A stretch of DNA of 64,000 bases from Bradyrhizobium sp. CSS354. GTDB taxonomy: Bacteria > Pseudomonadota > Alphaproteobacteria > Rhizobiales > Xanthobacteraceae. The notes under the pieces were generated by a model. That model was not told where the DNA came from, ran no database searches, and worked only from the letters and a program-made list of their open reading frames with translations. The stretch is from NCBI RefSeq assembly GCF_029051725.1, contig NZ_JAACFU010000015.1:105846-169845 (forward strand), given 5' to 3'. A program made the translations under genes and the position numbers. This document shows positions 8,701 through 15,100 of this stretch, one piece after another; the stretch's first letter is position 1, and each line of letters opens with the position of its first letter.

Positions 8701-9171
8701 CAGCGTCATCACCAGCCGCGTCCGCAGGCGACTGCTGAAGCAGGCGCCGCGCCTGCCGAAGGCGAAGCTGCGCCGGCCGCCGACGGCGAGAAGCGCGGTG
8801 AGCGTCATCGCCATGGCGGTCATCGTCGCGATGGTGGCAGAGACTTCCGCAAGCCGCGCGAAGGTGGCGCCGAAGCCGCGCCGCGCCCCGAGGGCCGCGA
8901 CGACAAGAACCGCCGCTTCGAGGGCAAGAATGGCGGCAACAAGGACCGCGACAAGGATCGCAACAAGGGCAAGTTCGGCGGCGATCGCGACAAGGGCCGC
9001 GACAACCGCGGACGCGACCGCGACAAGGGCCGCGACCGCCAGGGCGGACCGTCGCTGCGCCCCTACGCATCGAGCGCCACCCCGCGCGAACGCGATCGTC
9101 CGGTCGATCCGAACTCGCCGTTCGCGAAGCTCGCTGCGCTGAAGGAGCAGCTGTCAGGGCGTAAGGAGTAG
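5749..9171 (+). CDS. SUV3-like superfamily 2 helicase with long charged C-terminal tail
   Basis: 1140 residues from ATG 5749; the frame is open to 5671 but family similarity begins at MPFSSSPF. The Walker A motif GPTNTGKT is at residues 23-30, DEVQ (motif II) at 105-108 and QIAGRAGR (motif VI) at 268-275, followed by a SUV3-type C-terminal region to about residue 820. The arrangement matches mitochondrial SUV3/degradosome RNA helicases, so an RNA-unwinding role is likely. The last 300 residues are low complexity: a block rich in Ala, Glu and Pro, then a block rich in Arg, Lys, Gly and Asp with repeated RDKGRD-type units, plausibly RNA-binding and disordered. The end is a short conserved helix (NSPFAKLAALKEQL). 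It precedes the S4-domain gene, an arrangement common in Rhizobiales. Confidence 0.9.
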   Translation: MPFSSSPFASERLPGAGVTAVLGPTNTGKTHLAIERMLAHPSGMIGLPLRLLAREVYNKIAARVGPDAVALVTGEEKIKPKSPRYWVSTVEAMPRDLDVSFLAVDEVQIASDLERGHVFTDRILNRRGRDETLLLGAATMRPIIERLLPGVSMITRPRLSQLEFAGDRKITRQPRRTAIVAFSADEVYAIAELIRRQHGGAAVVLGSLSPRTRNAQVAMFQNGEVDYLVATDAVGMGLNLDVDHVAFASDRKFDGYQFRRLTPSEFGQIAGRAGRATRNGTFGTTGRCAPFEPELVSALQNHTFDPVKVLQWRNSKLDFASLGALQVSLNLAPGHEALTRAPIAEDMRVLDHAARDAEVRDVAHGKDAVERLWEACQVPDYRKLSPAAHAELVTTLYGFLMRKGCIPDAWFRTQIDQADRVDGDIDTLSARIAQIRTWTFVANRPDWLKDPERWQGIAREVENKLSDALHERLTERFVDRRTSVLMRRLRENTSLNTEIGKTGEVIVEGHVIGRLDGFTFAPDAAEAGSDAKALQAAAQAVLAGEINARAEKLGNAPDEQFVLTSEGIIRWTGDAVARLSAAEDALHPRIRIISDERLTGAPRDKVQARLDLWLKTHIEKLLGPLFELSKAEDVTGIARGIAYQLVEALGVLERPKIANELKDLDQPSRATLRKYGVRFGAYHLYFPGLLKPAGRALAALLWALKQDNVDPSALSGAQHLASSGRTSFPVDKQLPRDAYRVLGYKQAGERAVRVDILERLADLIRPALAWRENASGEKPAGAFDGRSFVVTQAMTSLTGSAGEDFASVLRALGYRMDKRPPLPAKPVVAAVAEAPAADAAAADASSEETPATETPVEDAAAPADTAIEAAAEPVTVEDAPGMEQHDEPAQDEPVLEASVTPEDAPGIAPPEEEAAVSAEAAAPAEAAPAETASAETAAAEAAASADAAAPVEAAATPAEPELIEVWRPAGRHDDRKPRHERHRNQRHHQPRPQATAEAGAAPAEGEAAPAADGEKRGERHRHGGHRRDGGRDFRKPREGGAEAAPRPEGRDDKNRRFEGKNGGNKDRDKDRNKGKFGGDRDKGRDNRGRDRDKGRDRQGGPSLRPYASSATPRERDRPVDPNSPFAKLAALKEQLSGRKE

Positions 9172-9228
9172 CGTAGCGTTTTCAAGCGAAGTGCGGAGCG
9201 GTTCGCGTGAAGAAAACGCGTCAGAAGG

Positions 9229-9525
9229 ATTAGAGTCACGACCGAGCGGCAGCGCATCGACAAATGGCTGTGGCACGCGCGGGTGGTGAAGGCGCGCACC
9301 TCCGCTGCCGAGCTTGTCGAGTCCGGCCATGTTCGCGTCAACGGCGCACGCGAGAAATCGCCGGGGCATGCGATCAAGATCGGCGACGTGCTCACCGTTG
9401 CGCTCGATCGCACCGTGCGCGTCTTGAAAGTCATCGCCTTCAACGAGCGCCGCGGCGACGCCGCCTCGGCCCGTGTGCTCTACGAAGAGCTGAGCGAAGG
9501 CCATCCGAATTCTCAGCGCAATTAA
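9229..9525 (+). CDS. RNA-binding S4 domain protein (HslR-like), start codon unclear
   Basis: The S4 domain spans RQRIDKWLWHARVVKAR to the KSPGHAIKIGDVLTV segment, as in HslR, which binds ribosomal RNA and stalled 50S-peptidyl-tRNA. The conserved N-terminal motif RIDKWLWHARVVK is encoded from 9250 onward, but no in-frame ATG, GTG or TTG lies between it and the TGA at 9208-9210. The first standard start is GTG 9283, which would remove half of the motif. I give the ATT at 9229, preceded by AGAAGG, as the likely non-standard start; GTC 9235 (VTTERQRIDKW) aligns with where relatives begin and may be a mutated GTG. The gene lies 57 bp after the helicase and may be translated by read-in. Confidence 0.75.
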   Translation: MRVTTERQRIDKWLWHARVVKARTSAAELVESGHVRVNGAREKSPGHAIKIGDVLTVALDRTVRVLKVIAFNERRGDAASARVLYEELSEGHPNSQRN

Positions 9526-9657
9526 TTGCGCTTTGAATTCATTTCTTGGTCGATCAAGCGCATAAAGCCGTCATGATCGGCCGTTCCTGAGCTTGCGGCG
9601 CCGGGCCATCCGCGCTACGCAAGCCGCGACTTTTAAAAGAGCTTTTCGGAGCGTTGG

Positions 9658-9996
9658 ATGACTTACGTCGTCACTGAAGCGTGCATCAAGTGCAAGTACA
9701 CCGACTGCGTCGAGGTCTGCCCGGTCGATTGTTTCTACGAGGGCGAGAACATGCTCGTCATCCATCCTGACGAGTGCATCGACTGCGGCGTGTGCGAGCC
9801 GGAATGCCCCGCCGATGCCATCAAGCCGGACACGGAACCGGGCCTGGAAAAGTGGCTCACCGTCAACGCCGACTATGCCAAGAGCTGGCCGAACATCACC
9901 CAGAAGAAAGAATCACCTGCCGACGCCAAGGATTTCGATGGCATGGAGGGCAAGTTCGACAAGTATTTCTCGCCGAACCCCGGCTCCGGCGACTAA
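9658..9996 (+). CDS. fdxA: 7Fe ferredoxin (3Fe-4S and 4Fe-4S)
   Basis: 112 residues. Nine cysteines at 9, 12, 17, 21, 25, 40, 43, 46 and 50 give the pattern of FdxA-type seven-iron ferredoxins: the CIDCGVCEPECP motif for the 4Fe-4S cluster and CxxxxCVEVCPVDC for the 3Fe-4S site. The C-terminal extension (WPNITQKKESPADAKDFDG) is typical of alphaproteobacterial FdxA. It is a small soluble electron carrier of the cytoplasm; its specific partner here is unknown. The start is ATG 9658 with GAGCGTT upstream, a weak ribosome site. It lies between the S4 gene and carD, an order I associate with Rhizobiales core genomes. Confidence 0.96.
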   Translation: MTYVVTEACIKCKYTDCVEVCPVDCFYEGENMLVIHPDECIDCGVCEPECPADAIKPDTEPGLEKWLTVNADYAKSWPNITQKKESPADAKDFDGMEGKFDKYFSPNPGSGD

Positions 9997-10063
9997 TTCG
10001 GGTCAAACTTAACCCTATTAGCGGCGTAACCGCTGAAAACCAGCCCTTAAGACCCCTAAATCA

Positions 10064-10098
10064 TTGATTTTTGCGGGAAATGTGCTATATTGGGCACA
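10064..10098 (+). promoter_or_regulatory. Candidate promoter of carD with overlapping dyad
   Basis: TTGATT (10064-10069) and TATATT (10086-10091) are separated by 16 bp, a plausible sigma-70-type promoter. The -10 is embedded in the inverted repeat TGTGC ... GCACA (10081-10098), which could bind a regulator. The predicted transcript start is about 45 bases before GTG 10143, supporting that start for carD. Confidence 0.5.
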
Positions 10099-10142
10099 TT
10101 GAGCCGAACCCTGGTTAGCCCCGTCGGCCCCGTTGGGTTCCC

Positions 10143-11183
10143 GTGAAACCAAATGTCGAACAGGGGCGTGGCAGTTTCCGCGCGCAGGCTGTGTCACAGA
10201 AGACGCGTAAAAAGAGTACTTCAGCGAAGGCTTCCCATAAGGACGCCAAGAAAGTCGCCGCGGCCAGCCGTAGCGCATCCAAGGGTCGGACCGCGACGAA
10301 GGCGCCGGCTGCAAAGTCCTCGAAGAACAAAAGAAGCGCAATGCCTCACAAGACTGCCAAGCCGGCCGCGAAAGCGACCGTTGCCAAGCCTGTTGCCGCC
10401 AAGCCTGCCGCCAAGCCCGCTGTTGCCAAGGCTCCCGCTGCCAAGGCTCAAGCTGCCAAGCCCGCCGCGCCGAAGGCTCCTGTTGCGGCTGCTCCTGCCA
10501 AGGCTCCTGTCGCTGTCGCCAAGCCGGCCGTGAAGCCCGCGGCTGCTGCGCCGAAGGTCGAGGAAAAGAAGGTCGTGACCCAGCGTCAGGGCTTCAAGGC
10601 CAACGAATTTGTCGTCTATCCCGCTCACGGCGTCGGCCAGATTCTGGCCATCGAGGAGCAGGAGATCGCCGGCGCGAAGCTCGAGCTGTTCGTCATCAAC
10701 TTCATCAAGGACAAGATGACGCTCCGCGTGCCGACCGCTAAGGTCGCCAATGTCGGCATGCGCAAGCTGTCGGAGCCCGCGCTGGTGAAGCGTGCGCTCG
10801 AGACACTGAAGGGCCGTGCCCGCGTCAAGCGCACCATGTGGTCGCGCCGCGCCCAGGAATACGAAGCGAAGATCAATTCGGGCGACATCGTCGCAATCGC
10901 GGAAGTCGTGCGCGACCTCTATCGCTCCGAGTCGCAACCCGAGCAGTCCTACAGCGAACGCCAGCTCTATGAAGCCGCGCTCGACCGTCTCTCCCGCGAG
11001 ATCGCGGTGGTGCAGCACTCGACCGAGACCGAAGCGGTCAAGGAGATCGAGGCCCAGCTCGCCAAGAGCCCGCGCCGCACCGGCGCCAAGTCCGAAGCCG
11101 CCGAAGGCGAGGCCGATACGGACGCCGAGGGCGATAGCGACGAGACCGATGGCGGCGCCACGGTCGCCGACGAGGCCGCGTAA
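10143..11183 (+). CDS. CarD-family transcriptional regulator with Lys/Ala-rich N-terminal tail
   Basis: 346 residues from GTG 10143; ATG 10341 (MPHKTAKPAAK) is an alternative start with a slightly better ribosome site. The first 145 residues are almost entirely Lys, Ala, Pro and Ser with AKPA-type repeats, like a histone H1 tail. The CarD/TRCF RNA-polymerase-interacting domain follows (about 148-210, with FVVYPAHGVGQI), then the helical DNA-binding part (KRALETLKGRARVKRTMWSRRAQEYE). A Glu/Asp-rich tail ends the protein. CarD proteins bind the RNA polymerase beta subunit and stabilise open complexes. A promoter and a strong terminator bracket it as a single-gene unit. Confidence 0.9.
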   Translation: MKPNVEQGRGSFRAQAVSQKTRKKSTSAKASHKDAKKVAAASRSASKGRTATKAPAAKSSKNKRSAMPHKTAKPAAKATVAKPVAAKPAAKPAVAKAPAAKAQAAKPAAPKAPVAAAPAKAPVAVAKPAVKPAAAAPKVEEKKVVTQRQGFKANEFVVYPAHGVGQILAIEEQEIAGAKLELFVINFIKDKMTLRVPTAKVANVGMRKLSEPALVKRALETLKGRARVKRTMWSRRAQEYEAKINSGDIVAIAEVVRDLYRSESQPEQSYSERQLYEAALDRLSREIAVVQHSTETEAVKEIEAQLAKSPRRTGAKSEAAEGEADTDAEGDSDETDGGATVADEAA

Positions 11184-11212
11184 GCGTCTCGCGCGTCGAT
11201 CGCAACAGGTCA

Positions 11213-11240
11213 AAAGCCCGGCCGTTTGGCCGGGCTTTTT
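11213..11240 (+). terminator. Rho-independent terminator after carD
   Basis: Stem AAAGCCCGGCC (11213-11223) with GGCCGGGCTTT (11228-11238), loop GTTT, followed by TTGTTTT. It is 30 bp after the carD stop. Confidence 0.9.
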
Positions 11241-11271
11241 GTTTTGGGCGCCGGATGATCTTGCTCGGTCC

Positions 11272-11351
11272 GTAGGGTGGGCTAGCCGAAGGCGTAACCC
11301 ACCATGCTGCCGCAAAGAAGTGGTGGGTTATGCTTCGCTAACCCACCCTAC
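11272..11351. repeat. GTAGGGTGGG palindromic repeat
   Basis: The ends GTAGGGTGGGCTAGCC and TAACCCACCCTAC are inverted, with an inner pair GTAACCCACCA / TGGTGGGTTA. A second member of the family is at 19792-19884. It sits between convergent carD and regR. Confidence 0.8.
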
Positions 11352-11365
11352 AAAGTTGACCAACC

Positions 11366-11899
11366 TCACTTCACCGGCCGCTTCTCGAGCTTCCGCGCCA
11401 GCGTCCGACGGTGCATCCCGAGCCGTCTTGCCGCTTCCGAGATGTTGAAATCGGTCTCGATCAGGGTCTGGTGGATGCGTTCCCATTCCAGCGTCTTGAT
11501 CGATGTCGGCCGGCTGTCGAGCGCGACCTCGGCATTGCCTGCGGCCTTGTTGAAGGCGGCCTCGATGTCGTCGGTATTCGACGGCTTTGCCAGATAGTGG
11601 CATGCGCCGAGCTTGATGGCCTCGACCGCGGTGGAGATGCTGGCAAAGCCCGTCAGCACCACGATCAACATCTCCGGATCGTGCGTATGCAAAAGCTCGA
11701 CGCAGGCCAGCCCCGAGGCGCCGCCGAGCTTGAGATCGACGACGGCATAGCCGAACGATCGCTCCTCCAGGACCTTCCGCACGTCCTCGATCGAGGCGGC
11801 GAGCACGACCTCGTAGTCGCGGCGCTCGAACGAACGCTTCAGGGTGCGGGCGAAGCCGGCATCGTCCTCGACGACGATGAGCGAACGGTCAAGCGTCAA
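11366..11899 (-). CDS. regR: RegA/ActR/PrrA-type redox response regulator (RegR)
   Basis: 177 residues. The receiver domain has the acidic pocket EDD at 11-13, phospho-acceptor Asp55 in VVDLKLGG, Thr in VLTGFAS and Lys in LAKPS. A short linker leads to a Fis-type helix-turn-helix (ISEAARRLGMHRRTLARKL), the compact form characteristic of RegA/ActR/PrrA/RegR. In rhizobia this regulator controls nitrogen fixation, respiratory oxidases and other redox-sensitive genes. It overlaps regS by 11 bases and is the last gene of the cyo operon as read here. Confidence 0.93.
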   Translation of the reverse strand: MTLDRSLIVVEDDAGFARTLKRSFERRDYEVVLAASIEDVRKVLEERSFGYAVVDLKLGGASGLACVELLHTHDPEMLIVVLTGFASISTAVEAIKLGACHYLAKPSNTDDIEAAFNKAAGNAEVALDSRPTSIKTLEWERIHQTLIETDFNISEAARRLGMHRRTLARKLEKRPVK

Positions 11900-13268
11900 A
11901 GCTGCCTCCGATCGCGAGCGTTGCGAGCGGCAGCGTGAGGCGGACCGTGGCGCCGCGCTTCCTGTGGTTCTCGGCGGTCACGCTGCCCCCTAACTTGCGC
12001 ACCACGTTCACCACCAGGAACAGGCCGAGCCCGCCGCCGGCGCGGCCCTTGCTCGACTGATAGGGTTTTCCGATTTGTGCCAGCATCTCCGGTGCAAAGC
12101 CGGGGCCGCGATCGCTGATCGACAGCACGAGATTATCGCCCTCGCGCCCGGCAACGAGCTCGACCCAGTCGCGCGAGACCTCGTAGGCGTTGTCGAGCAC
12201 GTTGAAGATCACCTGCTTCAGCGCGACGTCCGAGACGATCGCGACGTCATCGCCGAAGGTGTTTACGAAGTACAGCGTGCGCGCCGAGCGCGCGTCGCGC
12301 CACTCTTCCACCAGCGCGGTGACGAAAGCCGCCACCGTCGTCGGCGACGATCCTTCGCCGCGGGCTTCGCCCGCCGACACCAGGATGCCTGTCACGATCG
12401 ACTTGCAACGTTGCAGCGAGGTCTCCATCTCCGCGAGGTCCTCGGCCAGCTCCTGATCGGCGGCGAGGTGGGGCATGCGGCGCCAATCGCCGAGAATGAC
12501 CGAGAGCGAGGCGAGCGGCGTGCCGAGCTCGTGAGCCGCGCCGGAGGCGAGCAGGCCCATGCGCACGATATGATCCTGCTCGGCGGCATGCTGCCGCAGC
12601 GCCGCCAGATGCGCGTCCCGCTCGCGCAAATTCCTGTTGATGCGGGTGACGAACACCACCAGCAGCACGGCATTGAGCACGAAACCCAGTAGCATACCGG
12701 CCACCGTGAGCGTGTAGGTCTCGCTCAGCGGGTTCGGCGGCAGATCGAGCGGCCGGTAGGCGACGGTCAGCCAGACGAAGCTCGCGCAGGTCAACGCGAC
12801 CAGCGACCAGGTCGAGCGGCCATCGAGCAGCACCGCGCCCAGCGTCACCTGGAGCAGGAACAGCGAGGTGAAAGGATTGGTAGCGCCGCCGCTGAGGTAA
12901 AGCTGCGCGGTCAGCGCGGCGACATCCAGCATGAGGGCGACCAGCAGCTCGTTGTTGGTGATCGCGGCGCGATGGCGCACCCAGACGAGGCTGGAGATGT
13001 TGAGAAATATCAGTGCGCCGATCACCGCGCCCATGCGGGTGAGGGGCAGGGGAATGCCGAGCCAGACATGCACGCCGCCGATGGTCACGATCTGGCCGAC
13101 CACTGCGGTCCAGCGCAGCTGGATCAGCAGCGCCATGTTCTTACGGTTGGTCTCGTCGTCGGTCGGCGCAGCGCCGATCAGCTCGCTGCGCGCGTCCGCC
13201 TGCGATTGCAGCGTGACGGCGCCATGCGTTCTTCCGTCGTCAGGTGGGCTCGACGATCGTTCCAGCAT
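11889..13268 (-). CDS. regS: RegB/ActS/PrrB-type redox sensor histidine kinase (RegS)
   Basis: 459 residues from ATG 13268; an open frame reaches 13406 but only as overlap with surf1. Six hydrophobic segments (about residues 50-210) form the membrane sensor, including GGATNPF at 127-133, the quinone-associated motif of RegB. The H-box ASGAAHELGTPLASL places the phosphorylated His at 246, and Cys288 in LQRCKS sits where RegB has its redox-active cysteine. N-box NVLDNAYEVS and G-boxes DRGPGF and GGGLGLF complete the kinase. It overlaps surf1 by 29 bases and regR by 11, so translation is probably coupled. It senses ubiquinone redox state by family analogy, next to a quinol oxidase. Confidence 0.92.
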   Translation of the reverse strand: MLERSSSPPDDGRTHGAVTLQSQADARSELIGAAPTDDETNRKNMALLIQLRWTAVVGQIVTIGGVHVWLGIPLPLTRMGAVIGALIFLNISSLVWVRHRAAITNNELLVALMLDVAALTAQLYLSGGATNPFTSLFLLQVTLGAVLLDGRSTWSLVALTCASFVWLTVAYRPLDLPPNPLSETYTLTVAGMLLGFVLNAVLLVVFVTRINRNLRERDAHLAALRQHAAEQDHIVRMGLLASGAAHELGTPLASLSVILGDWRRMPHLAADQELAEDLAEMETSLQRCKSIVTGILVSAGEARGEGSSPTTVAAFVTALVEEWRDARSARTLYFVNTFGDDVAIVSDVALKQVIFNVLDNAYEVSRDWVELVAGREGDNLVLSISDRGPGFAPEMLAQIGKPYQSSKGRAGGGLGLFLVVNVVRKLGGSVTAENHRKRGATVRLTLPLATLAIGGSFDA

Positions 13269-14097
13269 CTGATCCCGTCCTGCGGGCGACAGCATCGGAG
13301 CCGCCGGCCGCTTCGTGGACGAAGCCGCTCCAGGGCTTCTTGCGGCGGAATAGCCCGCCGCCGAATGTGACGATAAGTCTGCCGGCCAGCATGAAAGCCA
13401 GGGCAAACCACGTCAGCGCGTAGATCAGGTGGTTATTGGGAAAGCTGATCACGGTCAATCCGCCGATTGGGCCGTTGCCGGATTGTGATCTCTCGGCGTC
13501 GATGAAGAAGGGCGCGAAATGGTCGAGGCCGCGTGCCGCCGCAATCGCGGCGACATCCCGCGAGTACCACCGATTGTGTTCAGGCACGTTGGTTCTGAGG
13601 AATCCGCCCTTTGGCTCCGTCACGCGCAAGAGGCCGGTGATCTCGACCGGGCCTTGCGGATTGCCGTCCCGGCGCGTCGAGGCGTCGCGCCGGTCGGAGG
13701 GCACGAAGCCGCGGTTGACCAGGATCAGCGTGCCGTCGTCGCGCCTGAGCGGTGTCAACACCCAATAGCCCGGGCCATCTTCGGTGACGGCCTGAACCAG
13801 CGTCTCGCGGTCATGCAGGAAACGGCCGCTGACGCTGACGTGCCTGTATTCGTCGCTTGCGGCGGAGACGGTCGGCCATGCCGCCGGCGAGGGGATCGGC
13901 TGGGCCCGAGCATGAACGCGCTGCTCGACGCGATCGATCAGCGCCAGCTTCCAGGCCCGGCGCTCGATCTGCCAGACGCCGAGCGCGATCAGAAGCGCGA
14001 AGGCCGCGAGCGAGAGGACCGCGAGCCACGAGGACGGGCGCGCAGCGTCGCCGCGGGCTCCGTTTGCCTTGCTCGTCACGGTCCGGATTTCGTTCAT
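13240..14097 (-). CDS. SURF1-family cytochrome oxidase assembly protein
   Basis: 285 residues from ATG 14097, overlapping the cyoD stop by 4 bases. There is one membrane helix near the N-terminus (LAVLSLAAFALLIALGVWQIERRAWK, with the SURF1 signature GVWQ) and one near the C-terminus (HLIYALTWFALAFMLAG), with a periplasmic loop between containing ILVNRGFVP and the GxL...P pattern of the family. SURF1 proteins assist heme insertion into subunit I of heme-copper oxidases. Its position between cyoD and regS ties it to the quinol oxidase here. The frame is open to 14157 without family similarity. Confidence 0.92.
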   Translation of the reverse strand: MNEIRTVTSKANGARGDAARPSSWLAVLSLAAFALLIALGVWQIERRAWKLALIDRVEQRVHARAQPIPSPAAWPTVSAASDEYRHVSVSGRFLHDRETLVQAVTEDGPGYWVLTPLRRDDGTLILVNRGFVPSDRRDASTRRDGNPQGPVEITGLLRVTEPKGGFLRTNVPEHNRWYSRDVAAIAAARGLDHFAPFFIDAERSQSGNGPIGGLTVISFPNNHLIYALTWFALAFMLAGRLIVTFGGGLFRRKKPWSGFVHEAAGGSDAVARRTGSDAGTIVEPT

Positions 14098-14474
14098 TTC
14101 ATCCCGGTCATCTGGTGGATCGGCATCATGTTGCTGTTGAGGTGGTTCATCACCCACAGCGAACCGGACAGCGCGATCACCACCATGACGATGGTGAAGA
14201 TCAGCGCCATCATGCTCCAGCCGTTTTCGGACGTCGTGTTCATGTGCAGGAAGTAGATCATGTGCACGACGATCTGCACCACCGCGAAGGCCATGATGAC
14301 GAGCGCGGTGATCTGCTTGCTCGGAAGCGCGCCGCTCATCACCAGCCAGAACGGGATCGCGGTGAGCACGACCGAGAGCACGAAGCCGAGCATGTAGGTC
14401 GAGAACGAGCCGTGAGCGTGGCCATCGCCATGGTGGTGATCGTCCGCGTGGGCGGCGTGAGTATCGGTGTTCAT
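14094..14474 (-). CDS. cyoD: Cytochrome o ubiquinol oxidase subunit IV
   Basis: 126 residues beginning with a His/Asp-rich stretch (HAAHADDHHHGDGHAHG) and then three membrane helices, including the FVLSVVLTAIPFWLVM and IVVHMIYFLHM segments found in CyoD/QoxD. CyoD is a small accessory subunit needed for assembly of the bo3 oxidase. The start ATG overlaps the cyoC stop in an ATGA arrangement, so the two are translationally coupled. The N-terminal histidine cluster is longer than in the E. coli protein and could bind metal, but that is conjecture. Confidence 0.94.
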   Translation of the reverse strand: MNTDTHAAHADDHHHGDGHAHGSFSTYMLGFVLSVVLTAIPFWLVMSGALPSKQITALVIMAFAVVQIVVHMIYFLHMNTTSENGWSMMALIFTIVMVVIALSGSLWVMNHLNSNMMPIHQMTGMK

Positions 14475-15100
14475 CGCAGAACTCCCAGGAGATAGACGAA
14501 GGTGAAGACGCCGATCCAGACCACGTCCAGGAAGTGCCAGAACATCGACAGGCACATCAGGCGGCGGCGGTTGGCCTCGATCAGGCCGAACTTCCAGACC
14601 TGCACCATCAGGGTCACCAGCCAGATCAGGCCGCAGGAGACGTGCAGGCCGTGGGTGCCGACCAGGGTGAAGAAGGCGGACAGGAAGGCGCTGCGCTGCG
14701 GCGTCGCGCCTTCATGGATCATGTGGGCGAACTCCGACAGTTCGATGCCGATGAAGGCGGCGCCGAACAGCCCGGTGATCGCCAGCCACATCTGGGTCTG
14801 CGCGATCTTGTTCTGCTGCATCGTCAGCATCGCAAAGCCATACGTGATCGACGACAGCAGCAGCATCGAGGTGTTCACCGCGACCAGCGGCAGCTCGAAC
14901 AGATCCTTCGGCGCCGGCCCGGCGGCGTAATTGCCGCCGAGCACGCCGAAGGTGGCGAACAGGATCGCGAAGATGAGACAGTCGCTCATCAGATAGATCC
15001 AGAAGCCCAGCGAGGTGCTGTAGCCTTCCGGATGCGGGTGTTCGTCGGCGAGGTAGAACACCGGTTCGCCGGTTTGCGTGGGATTGACAGCGACAGTCAT
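14471..15100 (-). CDS. cyoC: Cytochrome o ubiquinol oxidase subunit III
   Basis: 209 residues with five membrane helices. The segments HPEGYSTSLGFWIYLMSDC, GIELSEFAHMI and FLSAFFTLVGTHGLHV are characteristic of subunit III of heme-copper quinol oxidases. The start at 15100 immediately follows the cyoB stop (no spacer). It forms the integral-membrane oxidase core with CyoA and CyoB. No irregularity seen. Confidence 0.95.
   Translation of the reverse strand: MTVAVNPTQTGEPVFYLADEHPHPEGYSTSLGFWIYLMSDCLIFAILFATFGVLGGNYAAGPAPKDLFELPLVAVNTSMLLLSSITYGFAMLTMQQNKIAQTQMWLAITGLFGAAFIGIELSEFAHMIHEGATPQRSAFLSAFFTLVGTHGLHVSCGLIWLVTLMVQVWKFGLIEANRRRLMCLSMFWHFLDVVWIGVFTFVYLLGVLR

Noticed and set aside
7141..8823. 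A 560-codon open frame on the minus strand inside the helicase gene
   Set aside because: It is an antisense shadow caused by GC-rich third positions; the plus-strand frame has clear helicase motifs, and the minus product is His/Arg/Gly-rich with no domain.
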